Assembly (NCBI GenBank): GCA_025354075.1
Contig: JANXNO010000004.1
Location: 1 to 13,418, forward strand
Reading direction: 5' to 3'
Length of the DNA: 13,418 bases
From: Burkholderiales bacterium
Lineage (GTDB): Bacteria; Pseudomonadota; Gammaproteobacteria; Burkholderiales; Casimicrobiaceae
How positions within the stretch are numbered: position 1 is the stretch's first letter; every line of letters starts with the position of its first letter. Below, in pieces: positions 6,367-12,551 of the stretch. The position numbers and the translations under genes are program-made. The notes under the pieces were generated by a model, which was given only the letters and a program-made list of their open reading frames with translations, did no database searches and had not been told where the DNA came from.

Positions 6367-7005
6367 TTACCGCAAGGTGCTTAATGCAGCATGTGCCACC
6401 AAAGCTTTGCGCACGCTGTGATCGTTGTGCGGGTTTTCAATGATCTCGGCGCGCCAGCCACGCCCGCGCGCCGCATGCACGTTACGAGGAGAGTCGTCGA
6501 GAAACAGCGTGTGTCTCGGATCAAGACACAGTTGTTGTTCGGCGACCGCGTAGATGGCGTCGTCTGGCTTGGCGAGCTTCACGCGACCTGAAAAAATACC
6601 GTTCTCAGAACGGCGGATCCACGGACAGCGCGCTTCCAGCACCGTGGCAAACGCCGACGGCATGTTCGACAGATAAACCACGCGGTGCACGCCGTGCAGG
6701 CCGTCTGCCAGCTCGCTCATCAACACAATCGTCGGCTCGTACAGCGGCAGCACATGGGGAATGCGATCAATGAATGCACGCAGCCCTACGGCATTCAGGC
6801 CCAAGCGACGCGAGCTGCGTTTGACCAGTTCATGCGAATCAATCAGCCCAAGATCGAAATCCAGCCAGTCCTGATGATTGACCAGGGTGTCGGCCAGCGC
6901 GTCGGGGAAATGAGCCTTACCGTCAGGTGCGGTGTAGTGATGCTGGATAAGGCGTGCCGGGTTCCATTCGACAAGCACATTGCCGAAGTCAAAGACGATA
7001 TTCAT
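6367..7005 (-). CDS. HAD-superfamily hydrolase, YihX-like phosphatase
   Basis: The 212-residue protein carries all four HAD motifs: motif I VFDFGNVLVEW (Asp nucleophile; the second acid is replaced by Gly-Asn, as in YihX and haloacid dehalogenase relatives), motif II YLSN, motif III Lys in VKLAKPD, and motif IV FLDDS. A helical cap lies between about 15 and 85. The closest well-known relative by pattern is E. coli YihX, an alpha-D-glucose-1-phosphate phosphatase, whose DLGN motif is the same; the substrate here is not known. ATG 7005 is chosen because motif I then starts at residue 3 as in the family; an in-frame ATG at 7074 would add 23 residues with no family match. No good ribosome binding site is visible before 7005. 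lexA converges on it. Confidence 0.88.
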   Translation of the reverse strand: MNIVFDFGNVLVEWNPARLIQHHYTAPDGKAHFPDALADTLVNHQDWLDFDLGLIDSHELVKRSSRRLGLNAVGLRAFIDRIPHVLPLYEPTIVLMSELADGLHGVHRVVYLSNMPSAFATVLEARCPWIRRSENGIFSGRVKLAKPDDAIYAVAEQQLCLDPRHTLFLDDSPRNVHAARGRGWRAEIIENPHNDHSVRKALVAHAALSTLR

Positions 7006-7717
7006 CGCGCAAGCATAGGGGATGTGATCGGGCGAACAGGGATTCGACGTGGTGGAATACACGCACTCAATCACTCCGTCACGCCATCACTTCGTTACCG
7101 TCTCTCTCGATGACTAAACTCAGTGCAGATCGTTTCGAATCACTGAACGATCAATGCGTCGCGGTCGCTACGGCCAACGCCACTGAATCATGGCGAGTGA
7201 CGGACGGGCAACGTGAGTCTGTACACGCCACGCGCAATCCGATAGACCCATTCACTCACTCCGTACCAACCCGCAAAGCTTCACGTATGTCAACCAAGTT
7301 TTGCGTGAAATCTGGCTCACAGGTCCTGAGCGCCGCACCGCTTGTATTACAGAGCGTCAGCGATTTGTCACCTGAGACGAGCGAATTCGCTGTCGTGCCT
7401 CCGCGTGAACGCAAATAATCTTATGAAAACGTCAGCGATGACAGCGACAGTAATACGGGTGCAATTTCAGGATCGAACCCGGCGGCGATACACCCGCGTG
7501 TCGTACCGTCGTTGCGGTTTCATAACGCCGCGCTTCCCGGCATCGCCGATTCGTTGATCAACGAGCTCACAGCAGGCCAACGTGTGGGCATACCCCATTC
7601 GACCTGATGTCGCATTGCCGATGCGACTGCAAAAAAATTACTCGACGCATTGGGTTGTCCCTAAAAAAGGGGCCGACTTGTGGCGCACCGTGGATCGCTG
7701 CGTAGCAGCACTCAGCC
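7006..7717. other. 700-base gap without a convincing gene
   Basis: No frame here resembles a known protein. The longest open frame that fits wholly inside, 7110-7418 on the + strand (102 codons from ATG), has neutral composition, no ribosome binding site and no domain, so I do not call it a gene. Other contents are a 14-bp palindrome (7551-7564) and a GTCGCAT/ATGCGAC hairpin (7609-7627) next to an A-run. The promoter of the HAD gene should lie at the left end of the gap. The low coding signal could mean decayed genes or an unrecognised RNA. Confidence 0.5.
7551..7564. promoter_or_regulatory. 14-bp perfect palindrome
   Basis: TCGTTGATCAACGA reads the same on both strands. It lies in a gene-free stretch about 150 bases from the stop of the TSUP gene. 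It could be a regulator site or a chance palindrome; nothing nearby assigns a role. Confidence 0.3.
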
Positions 7718-8458
7718 TCAAAGAACGCTGATAATCCCCGCCATCGAAAGCACTGCCAGCACTGCCAGCACCGCCTTGCGAAATCCGGCTTCGCTGACGT
7801 GCTTGAAACCATGCGAACCCACAGCAATGCCCGCCAGCAGTGGCACCGCTAGCCATGCCGCGCGGATGAACGTCCCGCCGGTGACCACGCCATGCCACGC
7901 ACCCCACGACAGCGAATACAGGGCGCTGCCAAAGAACAGCACAATCAACGTCGCACGCAGGTTTTTTGCAGGCAGCGCAACCGCGAACAGCATGGCCGAG
8001 GCTACCATGCCACCAAGCGACGTCGCGCCCGCAAAAAATCCCGCGACGAGGCCGGTGCTGAAACGCAGCGGCAAACCATCCGGCAATTTGGGGCGCGCGT
8101 TAAGCAGCAAGCACAAACTCGCGATGAACAAAATCACGCAACCCCCAACGCGCAACACCTGCTCAGGCAGGTACGCGAGCGCGGCAACGCCCACAGGAAT
8201 CGACAGCGCGTAGGCTGCTGCCATCGGCGTCAGCCACTTCCAGTTGACGTCTCGCCACACGCTGGGAATCAAGGCGATGCTCGCGATCACTTCCATCGTT
8301 TGCGCGGTCGGAATGATGAGTTTGGGCGAAATCACAAAGGCTGCGCTAGCCACCAGCACCGCCGACAAACCAAAGCTAGAAAAGCCCCGTACCAGCCCAG
8401 CCACAAAGGCGCAAGCGGCGAGGACAAGGAAGTGTTCGGGTAACGCGGCGACGGTCAT
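7718..8458 (-). CDS. TSUP family (TauE/SafE) membrane permease
   Basis: This 246-residue protein is almost wholly hydrophobic, with about eight membrane segments in two halves, the usual layout of the TauE/SafE family that exports sulfite, sulfoacetate or other small anions across the inner membrane. The first segment has the family signature FVAGLVRGFSSFGLSAVLV (about 18-36), and the second half repeats it as LVAGFFAGATSLGGMVAS. Length is normal. The start at 8458 has AGGTAA nine bases upstream. The substrate cannot be told from sequence: no sulfur-metabolism gene is adjacent, although a DsrE-like gene lies 2.2 kb away on the other strand. Confidence 0.9.
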   Translation of the reverse strand: MTVAALPEHFLVLAACAFVAGLVRGFSSFGLSAVLVASAAFVISPKLIIPTAQTMEVIASIALIPSVWRDVNWKWLTPMAAAYALSIPVGVAALAYLPEQVLRVGGCVILFIASLCLLLNARPKLPDGLPLRFSTGLVAGFFAGATSLGGMVASAMLFAVALPAKNLRATLIVLFFGSALYSLSWGAWHGVVTGGTFIRAAWLAVPLLAGIAVGSHGFKHVSEAGFRKAVLAVLAVLSMAGIISVL

Positions 8459-8557
8459 ATAGCGACGTTACCTGAACGTTGTCGCCGGCCGCGCGCTCGT
8501 CTCGATTCGGTTTGTTGATGACAAATGTCGCTATCGCGCGTTCTTTCACGTCTGCAA

Positions 8558-8627
8558 TGTGGGGAGCGGCCTTTGCCGCGACCGCATTAGCGGGTTGCGC
8601 ACGGGTCGCGGCCAAGCCGCTCCTACA
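8558..8627. repeat. REP-like paired palindrome, copy 1
   Basis: The left arm (8558-8583) contains GGAGCGGCCTTTGCCGCGAC; the right arm (8604-8627) contains TCGCGGCCAAGCCGCTCC and ends in TACA. The arms are near-perfect inverted copies separated by 20 bases, and each folds on its own (GCGGC with GCCGC). This matches the general form of REP/BIME elements built on GTAGGAGCGGC. It lies in the 298-base gap between the divergent TSUP and YiaA/B genes, otherwise without visible content. Confidence 0.8.
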
Positions 8628-8756
8628 ACGCTGCGAAGGCGGTATCAAAAAACAATACCTAACGAATCGAAGTCAACAACGATTTATCCATCCCTCGCGT
8701 TACCAGGTTGGACATGAAATAGTTCGCTCCGTCGCAACCTAACCCTCACGAAAATC

Positions 8757-9176
8757 ATGCAAGCAGCCATTCAACGAGACACCCGCGCCTGGACGTTACA
8801 AGTCTGGCTCTCGTTTGCCATCGCCGTCTTTCTCTGCGCTACAGGATTGGCCTACTTACCCGGACAGGACATCGACCGCGCGTTCATGATCATGGGCTAT
8901 TTGTTCTGCCTGTCAGCCACGTTTGTGTTGTCAAAATTCGTGCGTGACAACGCCCGGGAAAAGGCCGACACGCCGATGTGGCAGTGGGTGGTTTACGGTG
9001 CGTTCTTGGTCGCCATAACGCTCACTGGCTGGGGCCTGTGGCGCATGAATATCAACGACACGTACAAAGCATTTTTACTCGTAAGCTGGCTCTATCTCAC
9101 CACTTCAACTTTCACCCTGGCAAAGACGCTGCGCGACAGCCACGACGCAGATCGTGCTGAAGCAGTTAGTCGTTAG
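8757..9176 (+). CDS. YiaA/YiaB-type inner membrane protein
   Basis: The 139-residue protein has two copies of a two-helix unit, giving four predicted membrane segments. Copy 1 runs about 13-66 and ends in ATFVLSKFVRDN; copy 2 runs about 75-130 and ends in STFTLAKTLRDSHDA. The repeated (S/T)TF.L.K..RD ending is the signature of the YiaAB two-helix domain family. Function of the family is not known; E. coli yiaA and yiaB are neighbours of a stress-related region but have no proven activity. The ATG at 8757 has no clear ribosome binding site. A palindromic repeat follows 10 bases after the stop. Confidence 0.85.
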   Translation: MQAAIQRDTRAWTLQVWLSFAIAVFLCATGLAYLPGQDIDRAFMIMGYLFCLSATFVLSKFVRDNAREKADTPMWQWVVYGAFLVAITLTGWGLWRMNINDTYKAFLLVSWLYLTTSTFTLAKTLRDSHDADRAEAVSR

Positions 9177-9186
9177 CCGCCAGTTA

Positions 9187-9255
9187 GTAGGCTGGGTTGA
9201 TGAACCCAGCGCTCACACCAACGCAGACCTTGCTGGGTTTTGCAACCCAGCCTAC
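9187..9255. repeat. double-hairpin palindromic repeat (GTAGGCTGGGTT family)
   Basis: The element starts with GTAGGCTGGGTT (9187-9198) and ends with its exact reverse complement AACCCAGCCTAC (9244-9255). Each end also forms its own hairpin: GCTGGGTT-GATG-AACCCAGC (9191-9210) and GCTGGGTT-TTGC-AACCCAGC (9232-9251). This 69-bp, two-hairpin form is a widespread type of small non-coding mobile repeat in bacteria. It separates the YiaA/B gene from the STM0539-like gene and may act in termination. Confidence 0.85.
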
Positions 9256-9284
9256 AGAACTTCAACTTATAAATAAGGAACAAC

Positions 9285-9752
9285 ATGAAAATTATCTCTA
9301 CCAAAATCGTCGCAATTACTCTGGCAATCGCGCTGGCCACCAGCGCAAATTTCGCCTCCGCCCAAAATCGTCGCGGCGATGCGGCGTCCGAAGCCAGCGC
9401 GCTTTCCGCGCTGCCGATCGCGTCGGTCATTATGGCCGGCGGCGCAGCGAGTGCCGCCACAGTTGCGTTGCCCGTCGCGCTGTCAACGAGCGGCGCTGTG
9501 CTCGTGATCAAGTCGGTCGAGGTCAGCGCACGCGGCACGTTGTGCGTGATGGAACGTGCGTCGGACGGCGTGCAGGTGAGCGTTGAAATCGCCGCGCGTG
9601 GCGTTGAACGTACCTCGCTAGTAGTTGGCAAAACCATGCAAGTCGCGGTGATCGGTGCGGGCGCGGTGCTCTCGATTGCGGGTGAGGCGATCGCTTTCGT
9701 GCCGAACGAAATCGGGCGTGCGTTGTTGCACAACGAGCGCGTCACCAATTAA
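9285..9752 (+). CDS. secreted STM0539-like protein of unknown function
   Basis: The 155-residue product starts with a clear Sec signal peptide (MKIISTKIVAITLAIALATS, cut likely after ANFASA near residue 26). The mature part is small, Ala/Val/Ser-rich and includes SEASALSALPIASVIMAGG and a beta-rich stretch around VEVSARGTLCVMERASDG. The pattern of SEAS near the mature N-terminus and E(R/K)ASDG later resembles the STM0539 family, small exported proteins found beside DUF2145 genes; I am fairly but not fully sure of that name. AAGGAACA before the start is a good ribosome binding site. The DUF2145 gene begins 18 bases downstream, so the two form an operon and probably work together in the periplasm. 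Confidence 0.7.
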   Translation: MKIISTKIVAITLAIALATSANFASAQNRRGDAASEASALSALPIASVIMAGGAASAATVALPVALSTSGAVLVIKSVEVSARGTLCVMERASDGVQVSVEIAARGVERTSLVVGKTMQVAVIGAGAVLSIAGEAIAFVPNEIGRALLHNERVTN

Positions 9753-9770
9753 CTTCAAAAAATTATTATT

Positions 9771-10559
9771 ATGAAAATTACAACACGCTGGCTCGCTGTG
9801 ATTGGCGCCGCGCTAGTGCTAAGTTTGCCTGCACACGCAGGGCGATCATGCGAAACCAAACCGCCCGAGGCGAACCGCATCGAGAAGGGCCTGACTCTCG
9901 CTGAGAGGACGCATGCCGCGCTCAACGCGAGCGGCGCTAAGGTCGTCATGCTGGCCCGCGCCGGACAGGATTTGAGCAAATACGGCCTGCATTATTCGCA
10001 CCTCGGCTGGGCGTATAAAACGGTAAACGGTCAATGGTTGATCGTTCACAAATTGAACGGTTGTGGAACCTCGGACGCATCCATTTATCGTCAGGGACTC
10101 GGTGAATTTTTTCTCGATGATCCGTATCGATTTGAGACGGCGTGGGTGGTGCCAACTGCGGACGTGCAGGACAAATTATTGGCGTTGCTGCAAGACGGCA
10201 CGCGCTTGACCGCTATGCACAGCAAGCCTTACAGCGTGGTGAGCTATGCATGGGCGACCAAGTATCAGCAGTCAAATCAATGGGCGCTGGAGACGCTGGC
10301 GGTCGCGATGGATGGCAACATTCGTACACGTGAACAAGCGCAGGCGTGGCTCAAGTACAAAAATTATCAGCCGAGCGTGCTGAAAATCTCGCCACTGACG
10401 AGGCTGGGCGGGCGAATGACGTCAGCCAATATCGCCTTCGACGATCACCCAAACGAAAAGCGCTTCGCTGATCAGATCGAAACCATCACCGTGGACTCCA
10501 TGTTCAGCTGGATGGTGCGCGCAAATCTGGGGGCTGCGCCGGTGAGTTTGCGGCTGTAG
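9771..10559 (+). CDS. DUF2145 family exported protein
   Basis: The 262-residue protein has an N-terminal signal peptide (cut likely after AHA, residue 23) and then matches the DUF2145 pattern along its length: RSCE, EKGLTLAERTHAALNASGA, ARAGQDLSKYGLHYSHLGW, HKLNGCGTSDASIYRQGLG, FFLDDPYRFETAWVVPT, WATKYQQSNQWALETLAVA, RLGGRMTSANIAFDDHP and FADQIETITVDSMF. The conserved Cys, YSHLGW His and polar residues are compatible with a papain-like (NlpC/P60-related) fold, but that is speculation. The start at 9771 lacks a Shine-Dalgarno sequence; the preceding bases are almost all A and T, and translation may depend on the upstream gene 18 bases away. The TAG stop lies inside the first bases of a REP-like repeat. 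Confidence 0.9.
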   Translation: MKITTRWLAVIGAALVLSLPAHAGRSCETKPPEANRIEKGLTLAERTHAALNASGAKVVMLARAGQDLSKYGLHYSHLGWAYKTVNGQWLIVHKLNGCGTSDASIYRQGLGEFFLDDPYRFETAWVVPTADVQDKLLALLQDGTRLTAMHSKPYSVVSYAWATKYQQSNQWALETLAVAMDGNIRTREQAQAWLKYKNYQPSVLKISPLTRLGGRMTSANIAFDDHPNEKRFADQIETITVDSMFSWMVRANLGAAPVSLRL

Positions 10560-10622
10560 GAGCGGCCCGGCCGCGACCCTATTTGCTATGTTGGAACGAG
10601 TCGCGGCAGAGCCGCTCCTACA
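10555..10622. repeat. REP-like paired palindrome, copy 2
   Basis: The left arm (10555-10577) begins TGTAGGAGCGGC and the right arm (10600-10622) ends GCCGCTCCTACA; the arms are near-perfect inverted copies with 22 bases between. It is the same family as 8558-8627. Its first five bases TGTAG overlap the last codon and TAG stop of the DUF2145 gene. It may stabilise or end that transcript. Confidence 0.88.
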
Positions 10623-10684
10623 ACTCGAATGAATGACCACGATAAACTCATCACACGATGCAATGTTTTCGCAAAGGTTCACCC

Positions 10685-11107
10685 ATGAAAATCCTGAAAC
10701 AAGTTCTCCTCGCCGTCGTTGTGGCCGCCAGCGCGATGGTCGCGTCTGCGCAGGACAAGGTGGTGTATCACGTTGATCAGGCGGCGACGCAAGGCATCAA
10801 AGGCTTGCGCAACATTCGCAACCACCTCGACACCGCGCCCGACACCAAGATCATTGTGGTGACGCATGCCGAGGGCGTGGACTTGTTGATGGAAGGCGCA
10901 AAGGACGAGAAGAGCAAGACGGAATACGCACCGCTCGTGTCTGCCCTGAAAGCGCGCGGCGTTCGTTTTGAGATTTGTGAAATCACGCTCAAAAATCGTA
11001 GTCTGAAAAAAGAGCAATTCATTCAAGAGGCCGATTTCACGCCCTCCGGTGTGGTGCGCATCGCGCAATTGCAAGGCCGCGAACATTTTGCCTATATCAA
11101 GCCTTAG
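10685..11107 (+). CDS. DsrE/DsrF-like exported protein
   Basis: The 140-residue product has a signal peptide (MKILKQVLLAVVVAASAMVA, cut after SA near residue 22) and then a DsrE-like fold: DKVVYHVDQ as the first strand, KIIVVTHAEGVDLLMEGA as the second strand and helix, LVSALKARGVRFEICEITL with Cys98 at the usual place of the family cysteine, and the ending SGVVRIAQLQGREHFAYIKP. Periplasmic DsrE-like proteins of this size are common in proteobacteria; cytoplasmic relatives carry sulfur during sulfur oxidation or tRNA thiolation, but the exported group has no settled role. ATG 10685 is preferred (AAAGG seven bases upstream) over an earlier in-frame start at 10658. It stands alone between two repeats. 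Confidence 0.85.
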   Translation: MKILKQVLLAVVVAASAMVASAQDKVVYHVDQAATQGIKGLRNIRNHLDTAPDTKIIVVTHAEGVDLLMEGAKDEKSKTEYAPLVSALKARGVRFEICEITLKNRSLKKEQFIQEADFTPSGVVRIAQLQGREHFAYIKP

Positions 11108-11116
11108 CGGTTTTTT

Positions 11117-11246
11117 GTCCCCTCTCCCCTCTCCCCTCGCGGGAGAGGGTTAGGGTGAGGAGGCTCGTGCCACGCGCATGCAATTATTGGATCCGCCCAC
11201 TCCACCCCTCATCCCAACCTTCTCCCGCCAGGGGAGAAGGGGCCAA
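11117..11246. repeat. C/T-rich inverted-repeat element, MITE-like
   Basis: The left arm holds CCCTCTCCC-CTCGC-GGGAGAGGG (9-bp stem, 11127-11149) followed by TTAGGGTGAGG; the right arm holds CCCCTCATCCCAACC followed by CCTTCTCCC-GCCAG-GGGAGAAGG (9-bp stem, 11218-11240). The two arms, each about 45 bases, are imperfect inverted copies around a 40-base centre. The left arm has an extra tandem TCTCCCC. Sequences of this kind (CCCTCTCCCG...GGGAGAGGG.TAGGGTGAGG) recur in many proteobacterial genomes. It fills the gap between the DsrE-like and spermidine genes, ending 24 bases before the start codon. Confidence 0.8.
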
Positions 11247-11269
11247 TCCAAACCGACGAGCGCTGACTA

Positions 11270-12490
11270 GTGCAAGGCCTACACCTAACCGCTGACCTCC
11301 ACGACTGCGCCTGCCCCGCGTCCCTCCTGCGCGACAGCGCCGCGCTGAAGGACGCCTGCGTCAAGTTTGCAACAGGCGCAGGCCTGACCGTTGTTGGAGA
11401 GCACTTTCACACCTTCGCCGATGCCGGTGGCGTCACGGGTTTGGTGCTGCTAGCCGAATCGCACTTGGCGCTACATACGTGGCCCGAGCTGAACGCAGTG
11501 ACGCTCGATGTGTACGTCTGCAATTTTCGCGACGACAACAGTGGCAAGGCGCAGGCGTTGACGAATGCATTGGTGACGCTGTTCGCGCCAAAAGATGTGA
11601 ATCGCGGATCATTGCTGCGCGGTGCGTCCGCAGCGCGGCCTGATCCGCTCACGTTGGAATGGTTGACGCCAGAAATTGCTCACGGCTTTACGACGCGTCG
11701 CCCGCCCTCTGTGATACGAAGCCCGTACCAGCGTATTGAATGGCACGATACCAAAGCGATGGGCCGCATGCTTGCACTTGACGGCGCGTTCATGCTGTCT
11801 GAACGCGATGAATTTATCTATCACGAGTGCATGGTGCATGTGCCTGCGCTCGCACACGCTGACCCGAAACGCGCGCTGGTAATGGGCGGTGGCGACGGCT
11901 GTGTCGCCCGTGAACTGCTAAAGCACGGGACAATCCGCGAAATCGTGGTGGCGGAGCTTGATCCGCAGATGGTGGCGACTTGCCGTGAGCATTTGTCAGA
12001 CATTAACGCGTACTCGTTTGAAGACCCGCGAGTGCATATTGAAATTGGCGATGCGCTCGACTATCTGCGGAATTCAACAGCACTTTTCGACATCATAGTG
12101 ATGGATCTTACCGATCCAGACGATGCAGATTCAGCGCCACTTTATTCAACCGAAACTTACCAACTGAGTCGTGATCGTCTCTCGCCCGATGGCGTCTTGA
12201 CCCTGCACATTGGCAGCGCGTTTTTTCATCCAGAACGCTTCGCCATAGCGCTGCGCGATTTACGCGCCGTGTTCGAGGAAGTGCATGCGTACAAAGCGTT
12301 CATGCCGACTTATGGCGCGGAGTGGGGTATGGCGTGCGCGTCAATGCGCACCAATCCGAAGGCGCTCGACGAGGCGGAGATTGCGCAGAGATTGGCGCAG
12401 CGCGGTATCGACGATCTGCGCTTCTATACACCGCGCGTGCATGCCAGTTTGTTCGCATGGCCGGGGTATGCGGAGAAGCTGGGCGCTTGA
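11270..12490 (+). CDS. S-adenosylmethionine decarboxylase-spermidine synthase fusion
   Basis: The 406-residue protein joins SpeD and SpeE. Residues 1 to about 120 are a bacterial AdoMet decarboxylase: the self-cleavage site is Glu63-Ser64 in AESHLALHTWPE, where Ser64 becomes the pyruvoyl group, with His69 and Cys84 as processing and catalytic residues. After a linker (about 120-150), residues 150-402 are spermidine synthase: SPYQRIEW, LALDGAFMLSERDEFIYHE, GGGDG at 206-210, the catalytic Asp279 in MDLTDP, and PTYGAEWGMACAS. One polypeptide could thus decarboxylate AdoMet and transfer the aminopropyl group to putrescine. Such fusions are known in some bacteria but are not the rule. The GTG start is set by an in-frame stop six bases before it and by alignment of residue 2 onward; no ribosome binding site is evident. 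Confidence 0.95.
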   Translation: MQGLHLTADLHDCACPASLLRDSAALKDACVKFATGAGLTVVGEHFHTFADAGGVTGLVLLAESHLALHTWPELNAVTLDVYVCNFRDDNSGKAQALTNALVTLFAPKDVNRGSLLRGASAARPDPLTLEWLTPEIAHGFTTRRPPSVIRSPYQRIEWHDTKAMGRMLALDGAFMLSERDEFIYHECMVHVPALAHADPKRALVMGGGDGCVARELLKHGTIREIVVAELDPQMVATCREHLSDINAYSFEDPRVHIEIGDALDYLRNSTALFDIIVMDLTDPDDADSAPLYSTETYQLSRDRLSPDGVLTLHIGSAFFHPERFAIALRDLRAVFEEVHAYKAFMPTYGAEWGMACASMRTNPKALDEAEIAQRLAQRGIDDLRFYTPRVHASLFAWPGYAEKLGA

Positions 12491-12500
12491 TACTTATGCC

Positions 12501-12538
12501 TTTGTAGGCGCGGGTCGCGGCAAAGCAGCTCCTGCAAA
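12501..12538. repeat. REP-like half element between convergent genes
   Basis: TTTGTAGG (12501-12508) pairs with CCTGCAAA (12531-12538, one G-T pair), and between them GGTCGCGGCAAAGCAGCTCC is a diverged single arm of the REP family seen at 8558 and 10555. It lies 10 bases after the spermidine gene stop and 13 before the stop of the opposite-strand gene, a good place for a shared terminator, though no T-run is present. Confidence 0.6.
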
Positions 12539-12551
12539 CCACTCGGTTTTG

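Noticed and set aside
7006..7074. Longer start (7074) for the HAD hydrolase
   Set aside because: The added 23 residues have no family match; HAD motif I is normally within the first ten residues.
7110..7418. 102-codon + strand frame as a gene
   Set aside because: No ribosome binding site, no domain and no coding bias; it lies in a gap where other frames are equally open.
7474..7490. GGTTCGATCC on the minus strand as a tRNA T-loop
   Set aside because: The flanking bases do not form a T-stem and no acceptor or anticodon arms can be built.
7609..7637. GTCGCAT/ATGCGAC hairpin as terminator of the TSUP gene
   Set aside because: On the minus strand the T-run comes before the hairpin, the wrong order for an intrinsic terminator.
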